The translations under genes and the position numbers were made by a program. The notes beneath the pieces are model-generated. The model saw only the letters and a list, made by a program, of their open reading frames with translations, had not been told where the DNA came from and searched no databases. A stretch of DNA of 32,637 nt from a bacterium (lineage in GTDB: Bacteria; Actinomycetota; Acidimicrobiia; Spongiisociales; ZC4RG35): assembly GCA_024641285.1 (NCBI GenBank), contig JAHEDH010000022.1, positions 1-32,637 on the forward strand, written 5' to 3'. This document shows positions 16,691 to 24,908 of the stretch, piece after piece (the first letter of the stretch is position 1; each line of letters begins with the position of its first letter).

Positions 16691-17718
16691 GTCGTACTCC
16701 AATCCAGTGCGCCGCGACCGACCACGGTCCCGGACTTCAGTTCGTCGTGGATGTCGAGGACTTCGCTCGGCCCACGGACCGTCCCGATGACGGGCGTGAT
16801 CTCACCCGCGGCCACGAGGCGACCGGCCTCGGCGACCTCGGCCCTCGTGGCGTAGCGAGATCCGATGATCGAAGTCTCGCCGAACACGAACTCTCTCGAC
16901 TCGACCTGCACCTGCCGGCCTCTGAAGGTCGTGAGGGCGACCAATCGTCCTCCCGGGTCGAGCGCATCCAACCCCCAGCGTGTCGCAGCGACACTCCCAA
17001 GCAGGTCGACGACCACCGTCGGTCTGCCCTCGGCGAACAGCGTCGACGGGTCGACAACCGACAAGTCCGTCGAACGCACCGGGTGGGCGCCGAACCGCTC
17101 GACCTGTGCCAGCTTGGCGTCGACGACATCCAACCCGGCGACCGCAGCGCCGGCGCCCAGCGCAACCTGAACCATGTGGATTCCGACACCTCCGCCTGCT
17201 CCCAGCACGGCCACACGATCCGTCGGTACGATCCCCGCCCGCGACGCGACGTGGAGCGGCGTTGCCACGGCGTCGGGAACCACTGTCGCCGACAGCGGAT
17301 CGAGGTCGTCGGGCACAGGGATGGCGTTGTGGACGGGAAGGACGACTCGAGGTGCGTACCCGCCGTCGGTGTGCACACCCACCCAGCCGCGTAGCTCGGC
17401 ACACAGCGAGTCGCGACCGGCGGCACACATCGGACAGGTGCCACACGTCAGATAGAAGTAGGCGACCACGCGTCTGCCCACCATTGCGATCTCGCCACCG
17501 GGGCCGACCTCGATGACGCGACCCACGAGCTCGTGGCCCGGGACCCTCGGCAGGAGCGTCGGATCGTTCGCCAGGTCGCCGTTGATGCAGTTGAGGACCG
17601 TCAGGCCGACGCCGCATGCCTCGACGTCGATGAGCACCTCACCCGGCCCGACGACCGGGTCCGGGAGCGCTTGCCAGGCGGGATCGGCTCCCCATCGATC
17701 GATGCGGTATCCGTGCAT
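16687..17718 (-). CDS. Zinc-dependent medium-chain alcohol dehydrogenase
   Basis: The 343-residue MDR-family dehydrogenase uses NAD(P) to interconvert alcohols and carbonyls. Visible are the catalytic zinc ligands Cys35 and His62-Glu63 (PGHELVG), the four-cysteine structural zinc site Cys92-x2-Cys95-x2-Cys98-x7-Cys106, and the Rossmann motif GAGGGVG (about 174-180) followed by DVVDAKL. The usual Thr after the first zinc ligand is displaced (CGVGLTVLN). It opens the minus-strand series that continues to the FAD oxidoreductase through an ATGA overlap. Substrate unknown. Confidence 0.92.
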   Translation of the reverse strand: MHGYRIDRWGADPAWQALPDPVVGPGEVLIDVEACGVGLTVLNCINGDLANDPTLLPRVPGHELVGRVIEVGPGGEIAMVGRRVVAYFYLTCGTCPMCAAGRDSLCAELRGWVGVHTDGGYAPRVVLPVHNAIPVPDDLDPLSATVVPDAVATPLHVASRAGIVPTDRVAVLGAGGGVGIHMVQVALGAGAAVAGLDVVDAKLAQVERFGAHPVRSTDLSVVDPSTLFAEGRPTVVVDLLGSVAATRWGLDALDPGGRLVALTTFRGRQVQVESREFVFGETSIIGSRYATRAEVAEAGRLVAAGEITPVIGTVRGPSEVLDIHDELKSGTVVGRGALDWSTT

Positions 17719-17891
17719 CTCTATCTGCCCCTGCCGGCCGGACTCGGTGTGCAGTCGCTCATTCGGGTTCCTTCCAACGGTCTGCGAGCCGATCCTATGT
17801 GTTGTCGGAAGCGCGCGGCCGCCGATCGGTGGGGGTCCTGGTCCCGCCGATACATTCCGCGTTCGCAGAGCGCTCGGCCCGGTGCATGAAA

Positions 17892-17916
17892 TAGGATGCA
17901 GGATCTGCGTCAGGAG
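17892..17916 (+). promoter_or_regulatory. -10 element and ribosome site of the dehydrogenase gene at 17922
   Basis: TAGGAT (17892-17897) and AGGAG (17912-17916) stand in order before the ATG at 17922, giving a short leader of about 18 nt. The rest of the 203-nt divergent region (17719-17891) shows no further gene. Confidence 0.4.
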
Positions 17917-17921
17917 CGATC

Positions 17922-18803
17922 ATGAACCAACGAATCGGGATCATCGGCCTCGGTGTGATGGGCACAGCCATGTCCGGACATCTCCTGGATGCGGGGTACG
18001 AGGTCCACGGCCATGACGTGGTGGCCGACCGCAACACCGAGCTCGCCGCCCGCGGCGGCACTGCGCACACCTCGGGCGCAGCCGTGGCCGAGGCGAGTGA
18101 CGTCGTGCTCTTGTCGCTCCCCAGCGTCGCAGCGCTGCACGCCGCGACCGAGGAAGTGGCAGCCGGGGCACACGAGGGCCTCATCGCCGTCGACATGGGC
18201 GTGCTCCCCATCGACGAGAAGGAGAAGGCGAAGGCCCGGCTGGCTGCAGTCGGGGTGGAGCTGATGGACGTCCAAGTGAGCGGCACCGGCCTTCAGGCCG
18301 CCGACGCCACGCTCGTCGTGATGGCGTCAGGTTCCCAGTCCGCGTTCGATGCAACCCGAGCGGTGTTCGATGTGGTCGGACGCTCGACCCACTACCTCGG
18401 ACCGTTCCCCAACGGATCGATCATGAAGTACATCGCCAATCTCCTGGTGGCGATCCACAACCTGTCCAGTGCGGAGGCGCATGCGATGGGCATCGCCGCC
18501 GGGATGGATCCAGACATGGTCCAGAAGGTGATCTCCGATGGCGTCGGGTCGTCCCGGATCTTCGAGATCCGGGGCCCGATGATGGCGGCAGACGAGTACG
18601 AGCCCCCGTCGGCACGACTCGACATCATCAAGAAGGATGCCGGCATCATCCAGGGATTCGCCCGTTCTGTCGGCGCTCCGACGCCGCTGCTCGATACGGC
18701 TCTCTCGGTGTATCAAGAGGCGTCCGCGGCCGGATTGGGCGACCTCGACGCGGCAGCACTGTGTCGGTACCTGGAGCAGTTGGGCGGCATCGAGCGGCAA
18801 TGA
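17922..18803 (+). CDS. 3-hydroxyisobutyrate dehydrogenase-family NAD(P)-dependent oxidoreductase
   Basis: The 293-residue beta-hydroxyacid dehydrogenase has the N-terminal nucleotide site IGIIGLGVMGTAM (5-17), a substrate-site segment DVQVSGTG (Ser120, Gly121; usually DAPVSGG) and the catalytic Lys169 in NGSIMKYIANLL. The C-terminal helices match the family length. The changed second substrate loop means the substrate may not be 3-hydroxyisobutyrate; tartronate semialdehyde reductases and imine reductase-like members share the fold. It is followed 18 nt later by an M24-family gene and diverges from the Zn-alcohol dehydrogenase, which suggests one pathway. Confidence 0.92.
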   Translation: MNQRIGIIGLGVMGTAMSGHLLDAGYEVHGHDVVADRNTELAARGGTAHTSGAAVAEASDVVLLSLPSVAALHAATEEVAAGAHEGLIAVDMGVLPIDEKEKAKARLAAVGVELMDVQVSGTGLQAADATLVVMASGSQSAFDATRAVFDVVGRSTHYLGPFPNGSIMKYIANLLVAIHNLSSAEAHAMGIAAGMDPDMVQKVISDGVGSSRIFEIRGPMMAADEYEPPSARLDIIKKDAGIIQGFARSVGAPTPLLDTALSVYQEASAAGLGDLDAAALCRYLEQLGGIERQ

Positions 18804-18821
18804 GCGTTCGAGGGGCGGCGC

Positions 18822-20024
18822 ATGCCTGAGTACGGCCCGCCATATTGGGGCCCGGGCGAGTTCGAACAGGTCGACGGGTACCCCCGTTATCCAGCCGGCG
18901 AGATGGCACGCCGGTTCGCGTTCGCCGACGACCTCATGGCCGAACACCGGCTCGACGCACTCGTGGTCGGTGGCGCGACGGGTCCGCTCGAGACCTCGGT
19001 CCAGTACTTCTCGAACTGGCCGAGCCAGGTGCAGTCGTACGTCGTCCTTCAGGCGGGATCGGAGCCAACGCTGTTCGTGCGGCTGTGGAACCACCTCCCG
19101 GATGCGGAGCGGATCTCGGTCATCGCAGACGTGAGGTACGGAGGTGACACACCGTCTGATCAGGCCGAGGCCGTCGCCCAATTCCTCGATCGGCGAAGTG
19201 CTGCCAAGGTCGGACTCATCGGGGTCGTGCCGCACGGCGACCTGGGCATCCTCCGCAGCATGGTCCCAGGCGCCGACTTCCAGGACATGAATCACCAATA
19301 CCAGCGATTCCGCCTGACCAAGAGTGACGCCGAGATGACCTTCGTACGCATCGCCTCGCGTATGAACGACGCCGCCGTCGCCGCCCTCGCCGATGAACTC
19401 CGACCGGGTGTCAACGAGACGGACGTCGCCGACATCGTCGAGGGGACCTACCTGGCCCATCGCGGCTGGAATCTCATCCACTTCAGCCTCTCGACGCCGA
19501 TGAACGACCCCCAGGTGTTCGTGCCGCACCAATATCACCCTGATCGCACGCTGGAGCCAGGAGACGTGTTCGTGACCGAGATCAGCACGACGTTCTGGGG
19601 CTACGCCGGCCAGATCCTCCGCACGTTCACGATCGGAGGCGGACCCACACCGCGCTTCGAGCGACTCCACGCCACCGCCCTCGAGGCCTACGAGTCCATC
19701 ACCGCCACCCTCCGGCCGGGGTGCACCGTCGGACAGATCCTGGACGCCGCCGAAGCGATCACGGACGCCGGCTACGACATCTGGGATGACCTGGTGCACG
19801 GATTCGGCGGCGCGTACCTACCGCCGATCGTGCGGACTCGGGCGTCGAGGGGCGCGACACATCCCGACGAATTCGCCTACCCGGACGGCACGTTGCTTGT
19901 CGTCCAACCGAACGTGATCGACGGAAACGCCGGGGTTCAGGTCGGCAACTCGATGCGACTGACGGGAACGGGCGTCGAACTCACGCAGGCGTACCCGACC
20001 GAGTTGGTCGTGTGCGAGGGATGA
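18822..20024 (+). CDS. M24 (pita-bread) family protein lacking most metal ligands
   Basis: The 400-residue protein has the creatinase/prolidase N-domain (1-165) and the pita-bread C-domain (170-395). Compared with E. coli PepP, the five metal ligands D260, D271, H354, E383, E406 fall at Glu253 (VTEIS), Gln264 (YAGQILRTF), His326 (VHGFGG), Gln362 (VVQPN) and Gly375 (VQVGNS); only the His is kept. It should therefore not be a dinuclear metallopeptidase. Creatinase and ectoine hydrolase are family members that work without metals, so hydrolysis of a small amidine or amide is possible. GAGGGGCGG precedes the ATG. It forms a pair with the upstream dehydrogenase and is convergent with the molybdoenzyme gene. 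Confidence 0.88.
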   Translation: MPEYGPPYWGPGEFEQVDGYPRYPAGEMARRFAFADDLMAEHRLDALVVGGATGPLETSVQYFSNWPSQVQSYVVLQAGSEPTLFVRLWNHLPDAERISVIADVRYGGDTPSDQAEAVAQFLDRRSAAKVGLIGVVPHGDLGILRSMVPGADFQDMNHQYQRFRLTKSDAEMTFVRIASRMNDAAVAALADELRPGVNETDVADIVEGTYLAHRGWNLIHFSLSTPMNDPQVFVPHQYHPDRTLEPGDVFVTEISTTFWGYAGQILRTFTIGGGPTPRFERLHATALEAYESITATLRPGCTVGQILDAAEAITDAGYDIWDDLVHGFGGAYLPPIVRTRASRGATHPDEFAYPDGTLLVVQPNVIDGNAGVQVGNSMRLTGTGVELTQAYPTELVVCEG

Positions 20025-20046
20025 ACCACCTACGAGAACAGGCCGA

Positions 20047-22329
20047 TCAACCGATGAAGTCGGGCGATGCGTGCGGGTCGGGGATCGGAGCCGCAACCGC
20101 CTTCTCCACCTCGACGAGGCAACTCTGCGCCACCGGTCCCTGAGCGAGGGAAGAGGTTCCCTCGTCTCTGGTCAGAACGTTCGGGTTGCCGTGGCGACAC
20201 GGTGAGCCGGGGGCCGACGGATCGACCGGGTCGTACCAGGCTCCGGTCGGAAGATCGACCACGCCCGCCCGGATGCCGTCGGTCACCTCGATGCTTGCGA
20301 AGCACAGTCCCCGATCGTTGAACACCCGGACCGTGTCTCCGTCGGTGAGGTCCCGAGCCGCGGCGTCGTCGGGATGCATTCTCATCACCTCCCGACCGTC
20401 GATCTTCCGGGCAGCACTGGTCGCGCCATGGTCGAGCTGGGAGTGGAGCCGGGTCGACGGCTGGCTCGAGAGAAGATGGAGCGGATACTCGTCAGCGGAG
20501 CCGAGCCACTCCCGTGGCTCGAGGAACGTGGGATGCGGTGGGCAGTCGGCATACCCGAAGCCGGCGATCGTGTCTGAAAAGAGCTCGATCCTCCCAGACG
20601 GAGTCGGCAGTGGATCGACCTCGGGATCCGCTCTGAACGCATCGAAGAGGATCTTCACTGTGTCGGGGGTCTCGGGGTACTGGATGAAACCCGCCGCGAG
20701 GAACTCGTCGTATGTCGGTGAGTCCGGGTACCGGCTCTCGAAACCTTCATAGAGATGGCGAACCCACTCGTCCGAGGTCCGGCCCTCGGTGAACTCGCCC
20801 CCGACCTCGAGTCGCACGGCCAGATCGGAGAAGATCTCGTAATCGTCCCGCGATTCGCCGACGGGCTCGAGAACGGGCTCGAGGGCGAAGAGGAAGTCCT
20901 CCCGGCTCGATCCCCCTACGTCGCGCCGTTCCAGCGGAGTCGTCGCCGGAAACACGATGTCGGCGCGCTTGGCGGTACTCGTCCAGAACGGCTCGTTCAC
21001 GATGATCGTCGACGGCCGCGCCCACGCGGTCGCCAACCGGTTCAGGTCCTGATGGTGATGAAAGGGGTTGCCGCCAGACCAGTAGACCAGGTCGATGAAT
21101 GGGTAACTGCGGGTCTCCCCGTCGTAGGTGAACGGCGTTCCGGGGTGCAACAACATGTCGGCGATCCGTGACACGGGGATGAAGTCGTCCACGAGGTTGG
21201 CGGGTCGCCCGAGGGCGGGGAAACTCCGCCTGGGGGCGCCGTTGCCCACCGATGCCACCGCCCCGTACCCGATGCCGAAGCCGCCACCCGGAAGGCCGAT
21301 CTGACCAACGACGCAGGCCAGCGCGATCAACATCCACCACGTCTGCTCTCCATGGTCTGACCGTTGGAGGCTCCAGGAGATGTTGAGCATCGATCGGCAC
21401 CCGGTCAGCTCCCGAGCCAGGCTCCGAATGCGGTCGGGATCGAGACCCGAAAGCTCTCCCGCCCAGTCCGCGCTCTTCGGCGTGCCATCGGCGTTGCCGA
21501 GGATGTAGGACCGCAGTTCTGCCCAGCCGACGCAGTGGGTCTCGAGAAACACCTCGTCGACGAGCGCATCGATCACGAGGGTGTGGATCATGGCAGCCAT
21601 GACCGCAACGTCGCTGCCGGGCCGGGGCGCCAGCCACTCGGCATCGAGTTCGGGAGCCACATCGTCCCGGGTGGGAGAGATGTTCACGAAGCGGGTTCCG
21701 CGATCGCGAGCGGCCTGGAGCCGGCCCCGTAGCGTATGACGCCCCATCCCCCCGTTCTGCACCTGTGCGTTCTTCAGCGGAATCCCGCCGAAGGACACCA
21801 CGAGATCGGTGTGCTCTGCGATCACCGACACCGACGTGTGAGCCTGCTGGAGATCCCAGTAGTCGTACCCGACGACGTACGGGGTGATGACCTCTCCTGC
21901 AGCATGGCTGTATGTGTCCCGCTTGTCGGTGTATCCGCCGATCACTGCCAGAAAGCGATGGAGCTGACTCTGGGCGTGGTGGAATCGTCCGGCGCTCGAC
22001 CAGCCGTACGACCCCCCGAAGATGGCACTGTTGCCGTGTGTCGTCCGGACCCTCTCGAGTTCTGAAGCGGCCAGATCGAGCGCGGTCTCCCACGAGACCT
22101 CGACGAAGGGCTCGACGCCACGTAAGTCCCCCCGTGTGCCCGGACCTCCCTCCAGCCAGCTCTTTCGAATCGCCGGCCGGAGCACCCGGCTCCTGGTGAC
22201 GGCTTCGAGCGAGTCACCGATCGGGGAAGGGTCGGGGTCCTTGGCGAATGGCCGAACGCCGGTGATGGAGTTCCCATCGCTGTCCACCTCATAGGCGCCC
22301 CAATGGGTCAGAGTCGTCCCGGTCGTCAC
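20047..22329 (-). CDS. BisC/DMSO reductase-type molybdopterin oxidoreductase
   Basis: The 760-residue enzyme reduces S- or N-oxides with a bis-MGD molybdenum centre. It begins TLTHWGAYEV and GVRPFAKDPDPSPIG like BisC/TorA/DorA, has no N-terminal Fe-S cysteines and no twin-arginine signal, so it is cytoplasmic like BisC (biotin and methionine sulfoxide reductase). Tyr108 and Trp110 (SYGW) and the molybdenum-ligand Ser141 (TYSHAAGE) are spaced as Tyr114, Trp116 and Ser147 of Rhodobacter DMSO reductase. The C-terminal MGD-binding domain is complete (LSSQPSTRLHSQLDHG). GTG at 22329 makes a GTGA overlap with the gene before it; the frame is open further upstream but reads antisense-like there. It is the last of three coupled genes, after two AhpD-like proteins that could supply reducing equivalents. 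Confidence 0.93.
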   Translation of the reverse strand: MTTGTTLTHWGAYEVDSDGNSITGVRPFAKDPDPSPIGDSLEAVTRSRVLRPAIRKSWLEGGPGTRGDLRGVEPFVEVSWETALDLAASELERVRTTHGNSAIFGGSYGWSSAGRFHHAQSQLHRFLAVIGGYTDKRDTYSHAAGEVITPYVVGYDYWDLQQAHTSVSVIAEHTDLVVSFGGIPLKNAQVQNGGMGRHTLRGRLQAARDRGTRFVNISPTRDDVAPELDAEWLAPRPGSDVAVMAAMIHTLVIDALVDEVFLETHCVGWAELRSYILGNADGTPKSADWAGELSGLDPDRIRSLARELTGCRSMLNISWSLQRSDHGEQTWWMLIALACVVGQIGLPGGGFGIGYGAVASVGNGAPRRSFPALGRPANLVDDFIPVSRIADMLLHPGTPFTYDGETRSYPFIDLVYWSGGNPFHHHQDLNRLATAWARPSTIIVNEPFWTSTAKRADIVFPATTPLERRDVGGSSREDFLFALEPVLEPVGESRDDYEIFSDLAVRLEVGGEFTEGRTSDEWVRHLYEGFESRYPDSPTYDEFLAAGFIQYPETPDTVKILFDAFRADPEVDPLPTPSGRIELFSDTIAGFGYADCPPHPTFLEPREWLGSADEYPLHLLSSQPSTRLHSQLDHGATSAARKIDGREVMRMHPDDAAARDLTDGDTVRVFNDRGLCFASIEVTDGIRAGVVDLPTGAWYDPVDPSAPGSPCRHGNPNVLTRDEGTSSLAQGPVAQSCLVEVEKAVAAPIPDPHASPDFIG

Positions 22330-22874
22330 CCGGACTCTCCCGACCCACCGCCACCTCGTCCGCCGGCCAGCGTCGACATGAACACCGCCATCCCGTGGAA
22401 CACGGCGATGAGCCCGCCGAGTTCCATGATCTGCGCCTCCGTGAAGTGCCGCTTGCCCGCTTCGTAGAATGACGACTCGACGCCGGCCGGGTTCTCGTAC
22501 ATGCGAGACGCATACCGCAGCGCCCACTTCTCGGCATCGCTGAATCGTGGATCGTCTTCGAAGTCGGCACAGCCGGCGTCGATCCGATCCTCGGTCAGCC
22601 CCGATTCGACCGCTACCACCGACCGGAGACCAGAGAAGTAGGGATCGCCTGCGGTCCTCGCAAGCCGTATGCGAATGATCTCCTTGAGTTGGTGATCGAC
22701 GGCTCCTTCGAACAGCGCCTCGGCCATCGCACCCCACATCGCTTCCGCGTATCCCGGCACCTGAGCGAGGATCCGGGGGAAGGTGGAGTCATCACCGCCC
22801 AGTCGCATGAAGGACTGTTCGGTCGCCTCCAGGGCCGGCGCACTGGGAGCCCCGTCACCGATGAGATCGATCAA
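22326..22874 (-). CDS. AhpD/carboxymuconolactone decarboxylase-like protein without active-site cysteines
   Basis: The 182-residue protein is a paralogue of the gene just upstream: both share LKEIIR, GLTE(D/E)RID, SDAEKWALRY/SEAEKLALEY and the AQIMELGGLI/AEIVELGVFI helix. Where the upstream protein has the redox motif Cys-Asn-Tyr-Sec, this one has Asp77-Pro-Tyr-Phe80, so it cannot act as a thiol redox enzyme through that site. A structural partner in a mixed AhpD-fold oligomer, or a protein with another activity, is possible. TTG at 22874 overlaps the previous stop (TTGA) and has GGAGGTGG at the right distance; an ATG at codon 23 is the alternative. It overlaps the molybdoenzyme gene by 4 nt. 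Confidence 0.85.
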   Translation of the reverse strand: MIDLIGDGAPSAPALEATEQSFMRLGGDDSTFPRILAQVPGYAEAMWGAMAEALFEGAVDHQLKEIIRIRLARTAGDPYFSGLRSVVAVESGLTEDRIDAGCADFEDDPRFSDAEKWALRYASRMYENPAGVESSFYEAGKRHFTEAQIMELGGLIAVFHGMAVFMSTLAGGRGGGGSGESG

Positions 22875-23524
22875 TCGGCCACCTCCAGCGACTCGGCGAG
22901 CGCCCGAACGACTCTGTCGTCGAGATGTGAGACGGGAGTGTCCCCGTAGATCCGACGTGATTCCTCCTGGCCGACGAGGCGCCCGTCAGGGGTGAACATC
23001 GGATAGAAGTCCAGGGTTCGAAAGAAGGTGTGGTAGCCGACGTTGAAGCCGATGAACACACCGAGCTCGACGATCTCAGCGGTCGAGTAGTGCTCGCCCA
23101 GGCGGGCGTAGAACGAGTCGTCGATCTTCTCCGGCTCGAACTGCATCAGCTCGCTGTACTCGAGAGCCAGCTTCTCTGCCTCGCTGAATTGGTCGCTGGC
23201 GCGCCAGTTGTCGATGCCCTCGTCGATTCGTTCCTCGGTGAGGCCATTCCGCTTCGCCGAAGCGGATCGCACATTCCCTCAATAGTTGCACAGAGCTGCC
23301 CGCGACAACAGGACGCGGATGATCTCCTTGAGAGAGTGATCGATCGCCCCCGTGTTGAACACGGTGCCCCACGCGATGTAGAGGGCCTTCGAGAGCGACG
23401 GGTTGTGGCCCTGGATGGCGTGGAATGCCGGATCGGGAGCCCGATGCCGCAAACATTTCTTGACGAAACCGGCGAGTTCCGACTCCAACAAGTCGTCGAT
23501 TTCGAGCATCGTGATGTTGGGCAT
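22871..23524 (-). CDS. AhpD-like selenoprotein (CxxU), in-frame TGA read as selenocysteine
   Basis: I annotate one 217-residue protein across an in-frame TGA at 23281-23279. Residues 1-81 (ending LLSRAALCNY) and 83-217 (starting GNVRSASAKRNGLTEERID) are in the same phase and together match an AhpD/carboxymuconolactone decarboxylase domain. The TGA falls exactly on the second Cys of the CxxC motif, giving Cys79-Asn-Tyr-Sec82. A hairpin 20 nt downstream has the geometry of a bacterial SECIS. AhpD-fold CxxU selenoproteins are known as a class; they are presumed thiol-disulfide or peroxide-reducing redox proteins. The Sec reading also explains why codons after the TGA keep family conservation and why the stop is coupled to the next gene (TTGA). 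A recent nonsense mutation is the alternative. The ATG at 23524 has TAGGAT 8 nt upstream and no ribosome site. Sec machinery is not in the window. Confidence 0.85.
23248..23266 (-). promoter_or_regulatory. Predicted bacterial SECIS hairpin
   Basis: In the mRNA, TCCGCTTC (23266 to 23259) pairs perfectly with GAAGCGGA (23255 to 23248) around a GGC loop. The loop begins 20 nt after the TGA, within the 16-37 nt range of the general bacterial SECIS model, and its first nucleotide is G, as that model asks. It lies within coding sequence, as bacterial SECIS elements do. Confidence 0.7.
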
Positions 23525-23532
23525 CGCCCGTC

Positions 23533-23538
23533 ATCCTA
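23533..23538 (-). promoter_or_regulatory. -10 element of the selenoprotein-molybdoenzyme genes
   Basis: Read on the minus strand, TAGGAT ends 8 nt before the ATG at 23524. There is no Shine-Dalgarno sequence, so the transcript is probably leaderless or nearly so, and independent of the MFS gene that ends 97 nt upstream. Confidence 0.45.
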
Positions 23539-23620
23539 GGTGCCTTCCGCTCCGGCCATTCCCCGTGACGGGCGCTCGACGATGAGCCCACGAGGTGAAG
23601 GGCGCATCCAGCGCATCGCC

Positions 23621-24802
23621 TCACGATCTTCGGTGCAGAGCCGGGACGAAGATGCCGGCAGCCACGGCGATCATCGCGGTCACAAGCAGTGCAGGAACTC
23701 GGCTGTCGGCCACCGAGGTGAGCACACCACCGAGGGTCGGTCCAAGAGCTGCACCCAGACCGCGGGTCAGCGACGCGACCCCCAACACCACACCGAGCGA
23801 TCCCACCGGGACCGCATCCGCGGTGAAGATGCTCTCGACCGGCACGAGCGCTCCGATCGCGACGCCGGCGACGACGGCGAACACGAGCGCCACGGGAACT
23901 GTCGCAGCGAAGGGCAGCACGAGACACGCCACGCCGGTGAGCAGGTGAGACACCCTCAACGTGGATCGGGACCCGAAACGCCCAACCAGCCAAGGCATCG
24001 GTATCCGGCCGGCGAGCTGGAGAAACCCCCGCGCCCCTGCCAGTGCCGAGGCGGTCGCAAGCGAGAGACCGGCGGTCACCATCATCGGGACCTGATACAA
24101 GATGACCAACGACGTGGCCACACCTCCTGCGAATGTCGTTGCGAGCAGCATCCGAACGATCGGATCCTTGCCGGTGTCGGCGATGGATCGCCGGAGCGAA
24201 GGGACCTCGCCCTGCTCGCCGCGGACGCTCGGGACGATCACGGCGACGAGCGCAAAGACGAAGGCGACGGTCAAGCCGCTCACACGGAGCGCCGTTCGCC
24301 ATTCCCAGCTCAGCACCATCCAAGCCATCAACGGCAGGAACACAGGGCTGGCGAACGCACCCCAGAGCGTGTTCGTGGTGATGGCGGCAGCCCGTCGATC
24401 CGCCGGAACCAGCCGCGCGACGACCGTGTGCACGGCGGCGTAGTAGCCCAGGGCACCCGTGAGGCTTCCGGCGACGACCCCCGCCAGCGCGAACCACCGT
24501 TGATCGGTCGCGGAGGCGACGAGCAGGTACACCGGCACCGCGGCGATCGCGCCGAGGCCGTACACCGCACGCGAACCGAATCGATCGAGCCAGCGCCCGA
24601 CCACGGTTGCGAGGATGCCTGCGCCGAACAAAGACGTTCCGTATACCGATGACAGCACCGTCTCGGACCATCCGGTGTCGTTCCGGATCGGTTCGAGCAA
24701 CACCCCATAGCCGTAGAACCACACACCGAACCCGACCACGACCGAGAGTCCGAGTGCGATCGTGATCCTCTTCGGCAACTGGTCGGTCGGCTGAGTGGTC
24801 AT
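23621..24802 (-). CDS. Major facilitator superfamily transporter
   Basis: The 393-residue membrane protein has about 12 hydrophobic helices in two halves, the MFS loop motif GRWLDRFGSRAV between helices 2 and 3, and a related GRFGSRSTLR loop in the second half. A longer cytoplasmic loop (VRGEQGEVPSLRRSIADTGKDP) separates the halves. The start at ATG 24802 gives the normal family length; the open frame upstream reads antisense to the hydrolase gene. The fold resembles monocarboxylate/oxalate-type MFS carriers, but the substrate is unknown. It diverges from the serine hydrolase gene. Confidence 0.9.
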   Translation of the reverse strand: MTTQPTDQLPKRITIALGLSVVVGFGVWFYGYGVLLEPIRNDTGWSETVLSSVYGTSLFGAGILATVVGRWLDRFGSRAVYGLGAIAAVPVYLLVASATDQRWFALAGVVAGSLTGALGYYAAVHTVVARLVPADRRAAAITTNTLWGAFASPVFLPLMAWMVLSWEWRTALRVSGLTVAFVFALVAVIVPSVRGEQGEVPSLRRSIADTGKDPIVRMLLATTFAGGVATSLVILYQVPMMVTAGLSLATASALAGARGFLQLAGRIPMPWLVGRFGSRSTLRVSHLLTGVACLVLPFAATVPVALVFAVVAGVAIGALVPVESIFTADAVPVGSLGVVLGVASLTRGLGAALGPTLGGVLTSVADSRVPALLVTAMIAVAAGIFVPALHRRS

Positions 24803-24908
24803 GGACCCGGCCGACGATAGGACGATCACCGTCCCGACCCGTGCGACAACGCTCGGTCCGTGGCCTCCGAATCGCCCGAATCGAGCGCCCCGCCACCAGT
24901 GACCTCGG

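Noticed and set aside
18327-19799. Minus-strand frame of 490 codons
   Set aside because: It is antisense to the 3-hydroxyisobutyrate-dehydrogenase-like and M24 genes, and shows no domain.
22330-22737. N-terminal extension of the molybdoenzyme
   Set aside because: It lies out of frame over the AhpD-like paralogue and the GTGA overlap at 22329 gives the natural family start.
23279-23281. Plain nonsense mutation splitting an AhpD-like gene into two pseudogene parts
   Set aside because: The TGA is exactly at the CxxC second Cys, a SECIS-like hairpin follows at the right distance, and the downstream part is intact and coupled to the next gene. It remains the main alternative.
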